Shown piece after piece: positions 1 to 8,176 of a stretch of DNA of 45,469 nucleotides; position 1 is the first letter of the stretch; each line of letters starts with the position of its first letter. The translations under genes were made by a program, and so were the position numbers. The notes below the pieces were generated by a model. The model made no database searches. It was not told where the DNA came from and saw only the letters and a program-made list of their open reading frames with translations. Origin of the DNA: Rhizobiaceae bacterium (GTDB taxonomy: Bacteria > Pseudomonadota > Alphaproteobacteria > Rhizobiales > Rhizobiaceae); NCBI GenBank assembly GCA_014238155.1, contig JABABQ010000039.1:1-45469 (forward strand), written 5' to 3'.

Positions 1-17
1 GACGGCTCTTCGCCGTC
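1..17. repeat. Hairpin, inverted copy of the repeat stem-loop at 103-119
   Basis: A perfect 6-bp stem, GACGGC-TCTTC-GCCGTC, sits at the left edge. Its loop TCTTC is the reverse complement of the GAAGA loop in the hairpins at 103-119 and 262-278, and one G-C pair of that stem is replaced here by an A-T pair. It is therefore probably an inverted member of the same repeat family. It could also be half of a terminator for a gene left of the window, but no clear T run follows. Confidence 0.5.
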
Positions 18-96
18 TTCTACGGATGGTTCAGAGCCAGGGAGCGCGGGGATAAGTTTTTGCCGTCGTCATGGTGAGGCGAAAAGCGATGGTGCC

Positions 97-445
97 GTAT
101 CAGGCGGCGAAGAGCCGCCCGCGCCTGATGGCGCGCCCCCGCGGAGCGAAGGGCGCCAGCCCGACAGCGTGAGCGCAAAACAAACAAAAACTCGAGGCCA
201 GAACCCAAACCAACACAATGCCCCCGGCGATAATCCCGCACACTCCGCGCTCTCCGTATCAGGCGGCGAAGAGCCGCCCGGTCGAAAGACCGCCCCCGCG
301 GAGCGGCGGCAAAGCCGCCTGCGTGAGCGCAAAACAAACAAAAACTCGAGGCCAGAACATAAACCCACACAATGCCCCCGGCGATAGTCCCGCACACTCC
401 GCATTCTCCGTATCAGGCGGCGGCGGCGAAGAGCGGCCCGGGGCG
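97..445. repeat. Tandem repeat, about 154-159 bp units carrying three hairpins each
   Basis: Two full units (97-255 and 256-409) and a degenerate third start (410-445) share long identical blocks, for example around 169-205 and 323-359. Each full unit holds three stem-loops. The first is identical in both units (103-119 and 262-278, GGCGGC-GAAGA-GCCGCC). The second differs in sequence but still pairs: CGCGCC-TGAT-GGCGCG at 120-135 against CGGTC-GAAA-GACCG at 279-292, both followed by the same CCCCCGCGGAGCG block. The third is GGGC-GCCA-GCCC at 151-162 against GGCGGC-AAA-GCCGCC at 305-319. Short open frames cross the region on both strands but have no coding character. It may be a palindromic intergenic element or a structured transcript. 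Confidence 0.75.
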
Positions 446-537
446 GCCAGGTTGCCAAATAGTGCCATCACACAAAACGTATTTGTATTTCGGATATTTG
501 CCTTGGTCTGGCACATCGTTGCGCCGACTTCAGCCAG

Positions 538-573
538 AAAAAAATGGGGCAGGGAGATTGCTCTCCCGGCCCC
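538..573 (-). terminator. Rho-independent terminator of glnA
   Basis: A 12-bp stem with one mismatch (546-557 with 562-573, loop TTGC) is followed on the minus strand by seven T residues (538-544). It lies 25 bases past the glnA stop codon and is a textbook intrinsic terminator for the glnBA transcript. Confidence 0.9.
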
Positions 574-597
574 TGATCAATTCAATTTCAATCGCAC

Positions 598-2007
598 TTA
601 AAGCGAGTAATACATGTCGAATTCAACCGGGTGTGGCGTCATTTCGTAACGCTCGTTTTCTTCAGTTTTCAGATCGATATAGGCTTCGATCTGATCTTCT
701 GAAAAGACGCCCCCTTCGGTCAAGAATTTCATGTCCTTGCGGCACGCATCCATGGCTTCGCGCAACGATCCGCAAACGGTTGGGATCTTTTTGAGCTGTT
801 TGGGCGGCAGGTCATAAAGATCCTTGTCCATTGGTTCACCTGGATGGATCTTGTTTTTGATACCATCAAGACCAGCCATCAACATGGCGGCAAACGACAG
901 ATATGGGTTGGCCATCGGATCGGGAAAACGAACTTCCATACGCTTGCCCTTGGGTGAAGCTACGTGGGGAATGCGGCAGGAAGCGGAGCGGTTTTTGGCA
1001 GAATAGGCCAGCAAAACCGGCGCCTCGTAGCCGGGAACCAAGCGCTTGTAGGAGTTGGTTGAAGGGTTGGTAAAGAGGTTCAACGCCTTGGCGTGCTTGA
1101 TGATTCCACCGATATAAAACAGGCAGGTTTCCGACAGGCCGGCATATTGGTCGCCAGCAAACAGCGGTTTACCGTCGCTCCATAACGACTGGTGCACATG
1201 CATGCCGGTGCCGTTGTCGCCAAATACCGGCTTGGGCATGAAGGTTGCTGACTTGCCATAGGCATGAGCTACGTTCTGCACCGCATATTTGTACAATTGC
1301 ACTTCGTCCGCCTTGCGGGTCAACGTATTGAACAACATCGACAATTCATGCTGAGCCGCCGCCACTTCGTGGTGATGTTTTTCGACAGATACGCCCATTT
1401 TGCCGAGAACGGTGAGCATTTCCGAACGGATATCCTGAGCACTGTCGACCGGATTTACGGGGAAATAGCCGCCTTTGGTCCGAGGGCGATGGCCCATATT
1501 GCCGGCTTCATATTCGGCGTCAGTGTTGGTTGGCAGTTCGTCGCTGTCGACTTCAAAACCGGTTTTGTATGGGTCGGTTGAGAACCGCACATCGTCAAAC
1601 AGGAAGAATTCTGGCTCCGGGCCGAAATAGGCTGTGTCACCAAAGCCTCCAGACTTGATGTAGGCCTCGGCGCGTTTAGCCGTCATCCGTGGGTCACGCT
1701 CATAACCTTCGCCTGTATCAGGCTCAAGAATGTCGCAAAAGATCGCCATTGTGGAATGGGCATAGAATGGATCCATGTAGGATGTGTCCAAATCCGGCAT
1801 CAGCACCATGTCGGAATCGTTGATGGCCTTCCAGCCTTCAATGGAAGAGCCGTCAAACATGGCACCGTCTGCGAATAGGTCTTCATCGACCTGGCTGTGA
1901 TGGACTGTGACGTGCTGCATTTTACCACGAGGGTCGGTAAAGCGCAGGTCGAGATACTCGACATTGTCATCTTTCATTTGTTTCAAAAGATCGTTGGCAG
2001 TAGTCAT
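598..2007 (-). CDS. glnA: Glutamine synthetase, type I
   Basis: Glutamine synthetase makes glutamine from glutamate, ammonia and ATP in the cytoplasm and is the entry point of nitrogen assimilation. The 469-residue length is that of the GSI-beta class. The N-terminal beta-grasp part carries FDGSSIEGW. The catalytic part has the metal-site glutamates (PEPEFFLFD), the ATP-binding stretch ([16 protein letters not shown]) and the glutamate-binding NRSASCRIP. Near the C-terminus, KDLYDLPP holds the tyrosine that GlnE adenylylates in this class. The gene follows glnB by 45 bases on the same strand, so the two should be co-transcribed from the sigma-54 promoter at 2501-2516. A strong terminator follows at 538-573. 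Confidence 0.98.
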   Translation of the reverse strand: MTTANDLLKQMKDDNVEYLDLRFTDPRGKMQHVTVHHSQVDEDLFADGAMFDGSSIEGWKAINDSDMVLMPDLDTSYMDPFYAHSTMAIFCDILEPDTGEGYERDPRMTAKRAEAYIKSGGFGDTAYFGPEPEFFLFDDVRFSTDPYKTGFEVDSDELPTNTDAEYEAGNMGHRPRTKGGYFPVNPVDSAQDIRSEMLTVLGKMGVSVEKHHHEVAAAQHELSMLFNTLTRKADEVQLYKYAVQNVAHAYGKSATFMPKPVFGDNGTGMHVHQSLWSDGKPLFAGDQYAGLSETCLFYIGGIIKHAKALNLFTNPSTNSYKRLVPGYEAPVLLAYSAKNRSASCRIPHVASPKGKRMEVRFPDPMANPYLSFAAMLMAGLDGIKNKIHPGEPMDKDLYDLPPKQLKKIPTVCGSLREAMDACRKDMKFLTEGGVFSEDQIEAYIDLKTEENERYEMTPHPVEFDMYYSL

Positions 2008-2052
2008 GGTAGTCCTTCCTGAGTGGAATGCCTGATGGCTTGTGTTTTTGGA

Positions 2053-2403
<351 letters not shown>

Positions 2404-2500
2404 TTATCCATTGCAGCCTGAGAGGCCGTTTGGGGTTGTGGGACAATCGCCTTGAGCACTACATCATGTTTGACGTTGCGCGCACGATTAACCGTGACAA

Positions 2501-2516
2501 TGCATGAGTTGTGCCA
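2501..2516 (-). promoter_or_regulatory. Sigma-54 (RpoN) promoter of glnB-glnA
   Basis: The minus strand reads TGGCACAACTCATGCA. This matches the -24/-12 consensus TGGCAC-N5-TTGCA except for one base of the -12 box. Transcription would start near 2490, about 100 bases upstream of glnB. RpoN/NtrC control of glnBA is well known in alphaproteobacteria. I could not pick out a clear NtrC dyad upstream. Confidence 0.75.
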
Positions 2517-2682
2517 GTTCCGTTTGTTGGAGGAATTTAATTTCGATTTGCCTGTTTTAGGGGCAAAATCCGGTAACTTGGGCCCGATTTTGATCAGGAA
2601 AGGATGTTTCACTTCAAGGTTCTGCACAATTAAAAGGCAGATGGACTAATTTTCAGGCAGTTTCCACAGTTTGCCGTTCCAA

Positions 2683-3519
2683 CTACAGATTGGTGAAAAC
2701 GGATTTCAAAGAATCGTGCAGGCCCGGTATGGCGTCGATCTTGGCCAGCGTATTGGTGGCAAAAACCAAATCTGCATTTCGGGTGTCCGTGTCTATTGAT
2801 GCATCCAGAAGACTTGCCATTCGATCGGTATCCGCCCTCAACACATCGCCACCTCTCCTTCGTCGCGTTGTGTTGCTGATCATTTGTAGATAATCAAAGG
2901 CCTTTTGCTGGGGGGGCGTCAGGCCAACGGCCCCGGCATACTCAAAGTCAATAAACATGATGCCATCCCCATCTTCATCGGCCAATATATTCCCCATATT
3001 CAGATCCATGTGAAATATCCCTAGATCATGCATGGACCTCAGGGTGGGAATCACTCTTTCCATGATTCTCCAAAAGCGGTCGGGATTGGCAATTAACTGA
3101 TTAGATACACGTGGCCAGTCAACATGCGAACCCATTGTTGCATCCTTGCAATGCCAAATTGGTTCCGGCGACAGTCCGATCGGATGAAGCAGTGAATAGG
3201 CATCCCATTCGTGGGCAAGTCGATATTTCATCGGCAGCAAATAACGCGGACTGGAGTCATTTGGAGGTATTGGCCCTGGTTCAAAATAGGGGTTCAATAG
3301 TCTTAATATGCCGACATTTCTGCCATCGTTTTTTGCCCAATAGATCGAACTGCGATCACGTGACTTCGTGGGTTTTGCATGCAGGCGAATCTCGCGGCCG
3401 AGCGCGGCTGAAATTTCATTTTCCAACTCACGACGTCGCGGGTTCAGCTTGTACAGCTGGTAAATTTTTTTCAGTATGCGTGCTGGTGAGCGCATAAAAT
3501 GCCGGGAACCCTTTTCCAT
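2683..3519 (-). CDS. LPS-kinase-like (protein-kinase fold) protein
   Basis: This 278-residue protein has kinase-fold signatures. A catalytic loop HDLGIFHMDLNMGNIL (H-x-D-L-N-x-x-N pattern, about residues 165-180) is followed by a metal-binding FIDFEYAG in the place of DFG. This layout is typical of the lipopolysaccharide kinase (WaaP/KdkA) and aminoglycoside-phosphotransferase superfamily, which phosphorylate sugars or small molecules. The N-terminus is basic and has no signal peptide, so a cytoplasmic or membrane-peripheral site is likely. It lies 78 bases after the P-loop gene at 3598-4923 on the same strand and is probably co-transcribed with it. The substrate is unknown; a surface-glycan sugar or lipid is my guess from the nearby ManC. 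Confidence 0.65.
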   Translation of the reverse strand: MEKGSRHFMRSPARILKKIYQLYKLNPRRRELENEISAALGREIRLHAKPTKSRDRSSIYWAKNDGRNVGILRLLNPYFEPGPIPPNDSSPRYLLPMKYRLAHEWDAYSLLHPIGLSPEPIWHCKDATMGSHVDWPRVSNQLIANPDRFWRIMERVIPTLRSMHDLGIFHMDLNMGNILADEDGDGIMFIDFEYAGAVGLTPPQQKAFDYLQMISNTTRRRRGGDVLRADTDRMASLLDASIDTDTRNADLVFATNTLAKIDAIPGLHDSLKSVFTNL

Positions 3520-3597
3520 TTACGGGAAGCGGAAGTCCATCAGGAAGTTAGCGCGCGAAACGCACGCCGATCACTCCCATCACTATTGCCCCGTTTG

Positions 3598-4923
3598 CTA
3601 ATGCCGTATCAAATTAGATAGGGCGGTCGCTGATTTTTCCAAACCATGTGAGTTGTTAAATACCGTATAGTGTGTCGGATTCCTATCAATAAGAAAAGTT
3701 TGCATGTCCACATCGTATATTTCGTGACCTTTGCGCGTAAATTCAAGCTTTCGTTCCATCAAAATGTCATGATCCACCACCAAATGTATCACGGGTATTC
3801 GCAAGCCAATAAAACTGGAAATCTTGTACCCCTTGCAAAAACGCGGTTCGTCGGTTTTTCGATTCACATAGATGAAATCAGCGAGACTGCGGTCAATGAG
3901 GGTGAGCCCGGGCCGTCGAAACACCGATCCATACCAGAATTTTAGCCTGAGGGCGACCGATGCCCGAAAATAGGCAAATAATGCAAACTGCTCGTCAAAT
4001 TTTTCACGAGGCGTTCGCATGAGCGGACGCATCAGGGCTACCATCAACTTGTAAATCAACGACTTGCGATACAAATGTTTGCCAGTGAACAGGCGCTGAA
4101 CCTGGGGTGACGTTTCCACCAGAGCTCTTAATATCGACGTCTTTCCAACCCCGTCACAGCCCATAATTGCAATCATGTTGGTTCTGCGGGGCGCTCCCAG
4201 CATCCAGGCTCTTAGCTTGGTCAGGAGAAAAGATGCTCGCACAGACCCTGCTGATCTTTTGAACGTCGCTCCCAGTTGAGATTCCAACATTTCTGCCGTC
4301 AGATACAGCATATCGTTGCTAATTGCGCCGCCGCCAATCAATTCGTCAAGCGGGGATGTCAAGGTAGTTGGACCGTTATTGCGCAAACTCTGTCGATAGA
4401 ATTTGAGCCGATGCCGGATGCCCCGTGTGCTCAAATCCCGTTGCTTGCTGGCCAGGTGATGGATATAGATGCAGGCCTCCAGATGAATGGGAAGTCGGAA
4501 AATTGCCCCAGTGTGGGCAACAATTTTGCTCCGGCAGTCGGCGTAACACAGCATTCGCGCACTACGGTCGATTTGCCAAAGTTCAATCCACAGGTCGAGT
4601 TCAATGCGGTGTGCACCATCGAACGAAAACAGGCACAGTGCGACCTTGCGGGGGTTTCGTTTGACAACCCGAAAGTGAAACGTCCCTTGTAGCGCAAGTT
4701 GGAACGCGAATTCGAGGAGCGAATTTACAGACTGCGGACTTCCCAGCAAGTCGATATCTCCACTATCGACGCAGCTTAGGTCCAGTGCTGTTTCGCGTAA
4801 CAGCAAGAATTGATAGGTACCATTGCCCTCTATAAGGCGTTTGAAATGATCAAAAAGATGCTGTTTTGACTGCAGCTGCATCGCCGCGGACGAACCACTT
4901 TCATCATCTAAGGCGTCGTTCAT
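3598..4923 (-). CDS. Nucleotidyltransferase-like plus thymidylate-kinase-like fusion protein
   Basis: The 441-residue protein has two parts. Residues 1 to about 200 carry a GDIDLLGSP motif and a later ELDLW, which fit the D-x-D and third Asp of nucleotidyltransferase-fold proteins. Residues about 245-441 carry a Walker A loop (GCDGVGKTS) and a DRS motif (LIDRSLADF) like the DRY/DRx motif of thymidylate kinases. Proteins of this make-up are usually annotated as thymidylate kinase-like. A housekeeping Tmk would be about 210 residues without the N-terminal half, so this is not a normal Tmk. The downstream kinase-like gene (2683-3519) and ManC nearby suggest glycan or phospho-sugar metabolism. 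The function is not established. Confidence 0.6.
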   Translation of the reverse strand: MNDALDDESGSSAAMQLQSKQHLFDHFKRLIEGNGTYQFLLLRETALDLSCVDSGDIDLLGSPQSVNSLLEFAFQLALQGTFHFRVVKRNPRKVALCLFSFDGAHRIELDLWIELWQIDRSARMLCYADCRSKIVAHTGAIFRLPIHLEACIYIHHLASKQRDLSTRGIRHRLKFYRQSLRNNGPTTLTSPLDELIGGGAISNDMLYLTAEMLESQLGATFKRSAGSVRASFLLTKLRAWMLGAPRRTNMIAIMGCDGVGKTSILRALVETSPQVQRLFTGKHLYRKSLIYKLMVALMRPLMRTPREKFDEQFALFAYFRASVALRLKFWYGSVFRRPGLTLIDRSLADFIYVNRKTDEPRFCKGYKISSFIGLRIPVIHLVVDHDILMERKLEFTRKGHEIYDVDMQTFLIDRNPTHYTVFNNSHGLEKSATALSNLIRH

Positions 4924-5237
4924 TCAAGGCATCCGTCTCAATCAGAAGGTCCGCCTTACTCCCATTGAACCGTCTCGAATGATCGCGAATAAAGGCTCGC
5001 GATGGCAGATTTTGGGGCGCCAGCAAATCGCTTATAATTTTGCAGGATTACTTTTTCAATGGCAATAATATTTTTAGACCAAAGCGCTGGGTTCTGGTGG
5101 CAATTGAGTCGGCACATGCCGCCGGGTCGTTCGATATTTGGCCCCGCTGAACAAATGCATAATTATTGTCGGAAAACTTGATGGCGATGCCTTGCTAAAT
5201 GCAATCGGATCGGGCAGAGGACGGCAGCTGAATCCCT
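4924..5237. other. Intergenic stretch without recognisable gene
   Basis: This 314-base AT-rich stretch lies between the minus-strand P-loop gene and tRNA-Leu. It should hold the promoters of both, but I see no strong box, repeat or hairpin. Confidence 0.5.
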
Positions 5238-5322
5238 GCGGGTGTGGCGGAACTGGTAGACGCGCCAGATTTAGGTTCTGGTATCGAGAGATGTGGGGGT
5301 TCGAGTCCCTTCACCCGCACCA
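5238..5322 (+). tRNA. tRNA-Leu (anticodon UAG)
   Basis: The acceptor stem GCGGGTG (5238-5244) pairs with CACCCGC (5312-5318), followed by A and an encoded CCA. The anticodon stem CCAGA/TCTGG (5265-5269/5277-5281) encloses the 7-base loop TTTAGGT, giving anticodon TAG. A long variable arm and the T-arm GGTTCGAGTCC mark a class II leucine tRNA that reads CUA and related leucine codons. It lies alone on the plus strand between two minus-strand genes. Confidence 0.96.
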
Positions 5323-5364
5323 AATTTGCAGGTGTTGAGCCTAAGCTTGAGGACAGATTGTCAA

Positions 5365-6786
5365 CTATTCCCGAGCGTAGACGTCTTCATAGCGGATGAT
5401 ATCATCTTCGCCCAGATAAGTACCGGTCTGCACTTCAATCATCGCGACACGAACTTTGCCCGGATTGGCCAGGCGGTGAACGGCACCCAGCGGCACGTAA
5501 ACAGATTCGTTTTCGCTCACCAGTTTGACTTCGTCACCAATTGTTACTTCTGCGGTTCCTTCAACGACGATCCAATGTTCAGCCCGATGATGATGCGACT
5601 GGAGGGATAGGGCGGCTCCGGGATGGACGACAATACGCTTTACCTGGAAGCGGTCCCCCATGGCCAGACTGTCAAAAAATCCCCACGGACGATGGTCACG
5701 CGGAAAAGATTCTGCCTGACGCACATTTTTGCTCTTCAACGTGTCGACGACCTTTTTTACGTCCTGTGCTCGCGTCGCGTCCGCCACCAGCACAGCGTCT
5801 GGCATGGCAATTGCCACAATGTTTTGCAGTCCCAGGCCGACGACTTCCAGTCCTTCATCTTCCGAGCGCAACAACGTATTGGTACATTCAATGGCAGTTG
5901 CCTGACCAAATATTGCAACACCGGTTTCATCTTTTTGGCTTTCGCGCCAAACGGCATCCCAGCCACCAAGATCTGACCAACCTTCCGAAAACGGTACAAC
6001 AACGAGATTGTCTGCTTTTTCCATCACTGCGTAGTCGATTGAGATGCTTTCTGCCTTGGTCCAGGGCTCTGGTGCCAGTCGCAAAAAGCCGAGATCAGGT
6101 TGAGCCTCACTCACAGCAGCGGAGATCGGTGCGATCATATCCGGGCAATAAGCATCAAATGCATCGATAATAGCCCTTGTGGAAAACAGAAATATTCCGG
6201 CATTCCACATGAAATTACCGGCGTCCAGCATATCCTGCGCATGGTCGGCATCCGGCTTTTCAATGAAACGTGTCAGAGGAACTGGTGAATTTTCTTCCGA
6301 CACTGAAGCTTCATTCAGTTCCAGATACCCATAACCGGTGTCGGGGTGAGTGGGGGTGATGCCGAAGGTGACAATTTTTCCAGACTTTGCAGCAGGCAAC
6401 CCATGGCTGACGGCTTCACGAAAGGCGGCCGGGTTCGGGACAACGTGGTCTGAGGGGGCGACCAGCATGATCGATTCTGGATTGATGCTCTGCAGTTGCA
6501 GCGCTGCGGCCAATATTGCCGGGGCGGTGTTGCGCCCTTCCGGTTCGATGATGATGGTTCCCGGATCTATTCCAGATGCGGTAAGCTGTTCGCTGACGAT
6601 GAACCGAAAATCGGAATTGGTCAGTACTAGAGGAGATGCGTATCCCTCGCCAGACAGTCGTTCGGCCGAAGCCTGGAATAAGGATTGCTCACCCACCAAT
6701 TGCGCAAATTGCTTTGGATAGCTTTTGCGTGACAAGGGCCAAAGTCGAGTGCCTGATCCTCCACAAAGTATTACGGGCGTTATCAT
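5365..6786 (-). CDS. manC: Mannose-1-phosphate guanylyltransferase / mannose-6-phosphate isomerase
   Basis: This is a bifunctional cytoplasmic enzyme that makes GDP-mannose: fructose-6-P to mannose-6-P by the isomerase part, and mannose-1-P plus GTP to GDP-mannose by the pyrophosphorylase part. The N-terminal half begins with the nucleotidyltransferase signature GGSGTRLWPLSRKSYPKQF and includes FIEKPD and NAGIFLF. The C-terminal cupin isomerase carries RPWG, SLQSHHHRAEHW and PLGAVHRLAN. I place the start at the ATG at 6786 (MITPVILCGG), 473 residues, because the longer frame needs a TTG start at 6849 without a ribosome-binding site, while AGGA precedes this ATG. GDP-mannose feeds exopolysaccharide or LPS synthesis. 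Confidence 0.93.
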   Translation of the reverse strand: MITPVILCGGSGTRLWPLSRKSYPKQFAQLVGEQSLFQASAERLSGEGYASPLVLTNSDFRFIVSEQLTASGIDPGTIIIEPEGRNTAPAILAAALQLQSINPESIMLVAPSDHVVPNPAAFREAVSHGLPAAKSGKIVTFGITPTHPDTGYGYLELNEASVSEENSPVPLTRFIEKPDADHAQDMLDAGNFMWNAGIFLFSTRAIIDAFDAYCPDMIAPISAAVSEAQPDLGFLRLAPEPWTKAESISIDYAVMEKADNLVVVPFSEGWSDLGGWDAVWRESQKDETGVAIFGQATAIECTNTLLRSEDEGLEVVGLGLQNIVAIAMPDAVLVADATRAQDVKKVVDTLKSKNVRQAESFPRDHRPWGFFDSLAMGDRFQVKRIVVHPGAALSLQSHHHRAEHWIVVEGTAEVTIGDEVKLVSENESVYVPLGAVHRLANPGKVRVAMIEVQTGTYLGEDDIIRYEDVYARE

Positions 6787-6941
6787 TTTGGACCGTCCTG
6801 GTTGGCTTGACGTCGGCGATTCTAGGCGCGCGACCAAATCTATCGCCAAGGAGTTATTTTTCCATCAATGATGTAGAAATCATTGGTGGTGGCCTAAATG
6901 TTAAATGACTGTCGTTTCAATTATGCTGGGGCGTTTCACCT

Positions 6942-7821
6942 TTAGACAGAAGCATAACCTGAGTTTTCGTGGTAGTTTTGGCACTCATCTTTTGTGAATG
7001 TGTTGATGAGTTTTCCAACGTATCGCCAGGCTTCTTCAGAGGTTCTTTTCTGGGCCATCCGCAACCAGTGTTTGTTTTTTGCGAAGGTTTGTTCGATTGG
7101 ATTGAGGCTTAGCGAATATGGCGACAGGAACCACCGGCGTACACCAGCGGCCTTGATAGCTTTGCGTATAGCCTTTGATTTGTGGCTGTCCAGATTATCC
7201 GTGATGACGATGTCGCCGGATTTGAGAGTAGGCACCAGAACCTGATCGACATAGGCCCGGAACCAGTCTCCATTGATAGGGCCATCAATGGCACATTGTG
7301 CGGTCACTTGATCACCCCGCAAAGCGGCAAGGAATGTCATCGTGTTCCAATGTGCATGAGGCACCAAGCTGCGTAAACGTCGGCCTTTTGGCGACCACTC
7401 CCGTAGTGGTATCTTATTGGTTTTGATCCACGTCTCATCAATGAACATAAGCTTGTTTGGGTCAAGTTTGGCCACGAAGCTCTTCCAGCGTCGACGCTTT
7501 CGGGCAACGTCGGTGCGGTTCTGCTCAAGCGCGAACATCGTTTTTTTTATAGCTCAATCCTTTCCGGCGTAGAAAAAGCCGTACCGAATTGTGGGATACA
7601 AATACTCTTCTCGCGGCGAACATGTCCTTCAATCCATGCGACGTAAGATGCCATGTAGGGTTGATCTGATCCAGGATGAAGTCACGGTGAGCATCAAGGA
7701 CAGGTTTGCGATGGCCGCCAATCTGGCCCGGTTCAATAGAACCGGTCTCGCGATAGAGCTTGTGCCACTTGATTACAGAATCCTCCCCAACTTGTAAGGA
7801 ACGCGTCTTGCCGATGGATTT
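6942..7821 (-). pseudogene. IS630-family transposase, frameshifted and N-terminally truncated
   Basis: On the minus strand, 7821-7549 encodes the N-terminal helix-turn-helix part (SVIKWHKLYRETGS, GGHRKPVLDAH, HGLKDMFAARR). At an A8 run (7541-7548) the frame stops, and the DDE domain continues in another frame from 7538 to 6942 with FIDETW, DNLDSHK and NPIEQTF. Removing one A would join the parts as KKTMFALEQNRTD, the usual sequence of this subgroup. The first 20 or so residues of the family are missing or scrambled upstream of 7821. In the third catalytic region the usual [11 protein letters not shown] reads SPYSLSLNPIE, which suggests decay. No gene is recognisable in the remaining 7822-8118. 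I could not define terminal inverted repeats. Confidence 0.85.
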
Positions 7822-8118
7822 TCAAAAGAGAAATGCACAGATGGATGAGCGGGTCAGGCAGGAAGTTTTCATTCCCTTTTCGGGTCAAGCCCAGATGCAC
7901 CGGGCCTGTAGGCAGTCTGTTTGCCGGCGAACCGGGGCTTGTTGCAGCCCACCACGGGAAATGTGCCAGCCACCGGTGGATTCGAATTCCGAGGAAGCGC
8001 GCTTTATGAGCGTCCGCATGCCGTTTTGCATCGCCGTAATCTGGGATGATGTTCGAGATCAATTCATGGACGAACTCAGAAAGGATTTGGGGTATCCGCC
8101 ACCGGGCGAAGCAGAATC

Positions 8119-8147
8119 AAAAACGCCAACCTCGCGGCTGGCGTTTT
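8119..8147 (-). terminator. Rho-independent terminator of nrdJ
   Basis: AACGCCA (8122-8128) pairs with TGGCGTT (8139-8145) around a GC-rich inner stem. On the minus strand it is followed by five T residues (8119-8123). It lies about 30 bases beyond the nrdJ stop. A short T run on the other side may let it work in both directions. Confidence 0.75.
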
Positions 8148-8176
8148 GAATATTGTCTGCAGAGAAAAATTCAGCG

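Noticed and set aside
97-445. Possible CRISPR array
   Set aside because: Units are about 155 bp and nearly identical throughout, without short repeats alternating with unique spacers, and no cas gene is near.
20-794. Several overlapping open frames on both strands
   Set aside because: They lie across the tandem repeats, the terminator and the end of glnA, are rich in Arg/Pro from GC-rich repeats, and have no family motifs or proper starts.
5238-5364. tRNA-Leu as integration site for an island
   Set aside because: No integrase gene and no repeat of the tRNA 3' end are seen next to it; the recombinase at 25398 lies 20 kb away.
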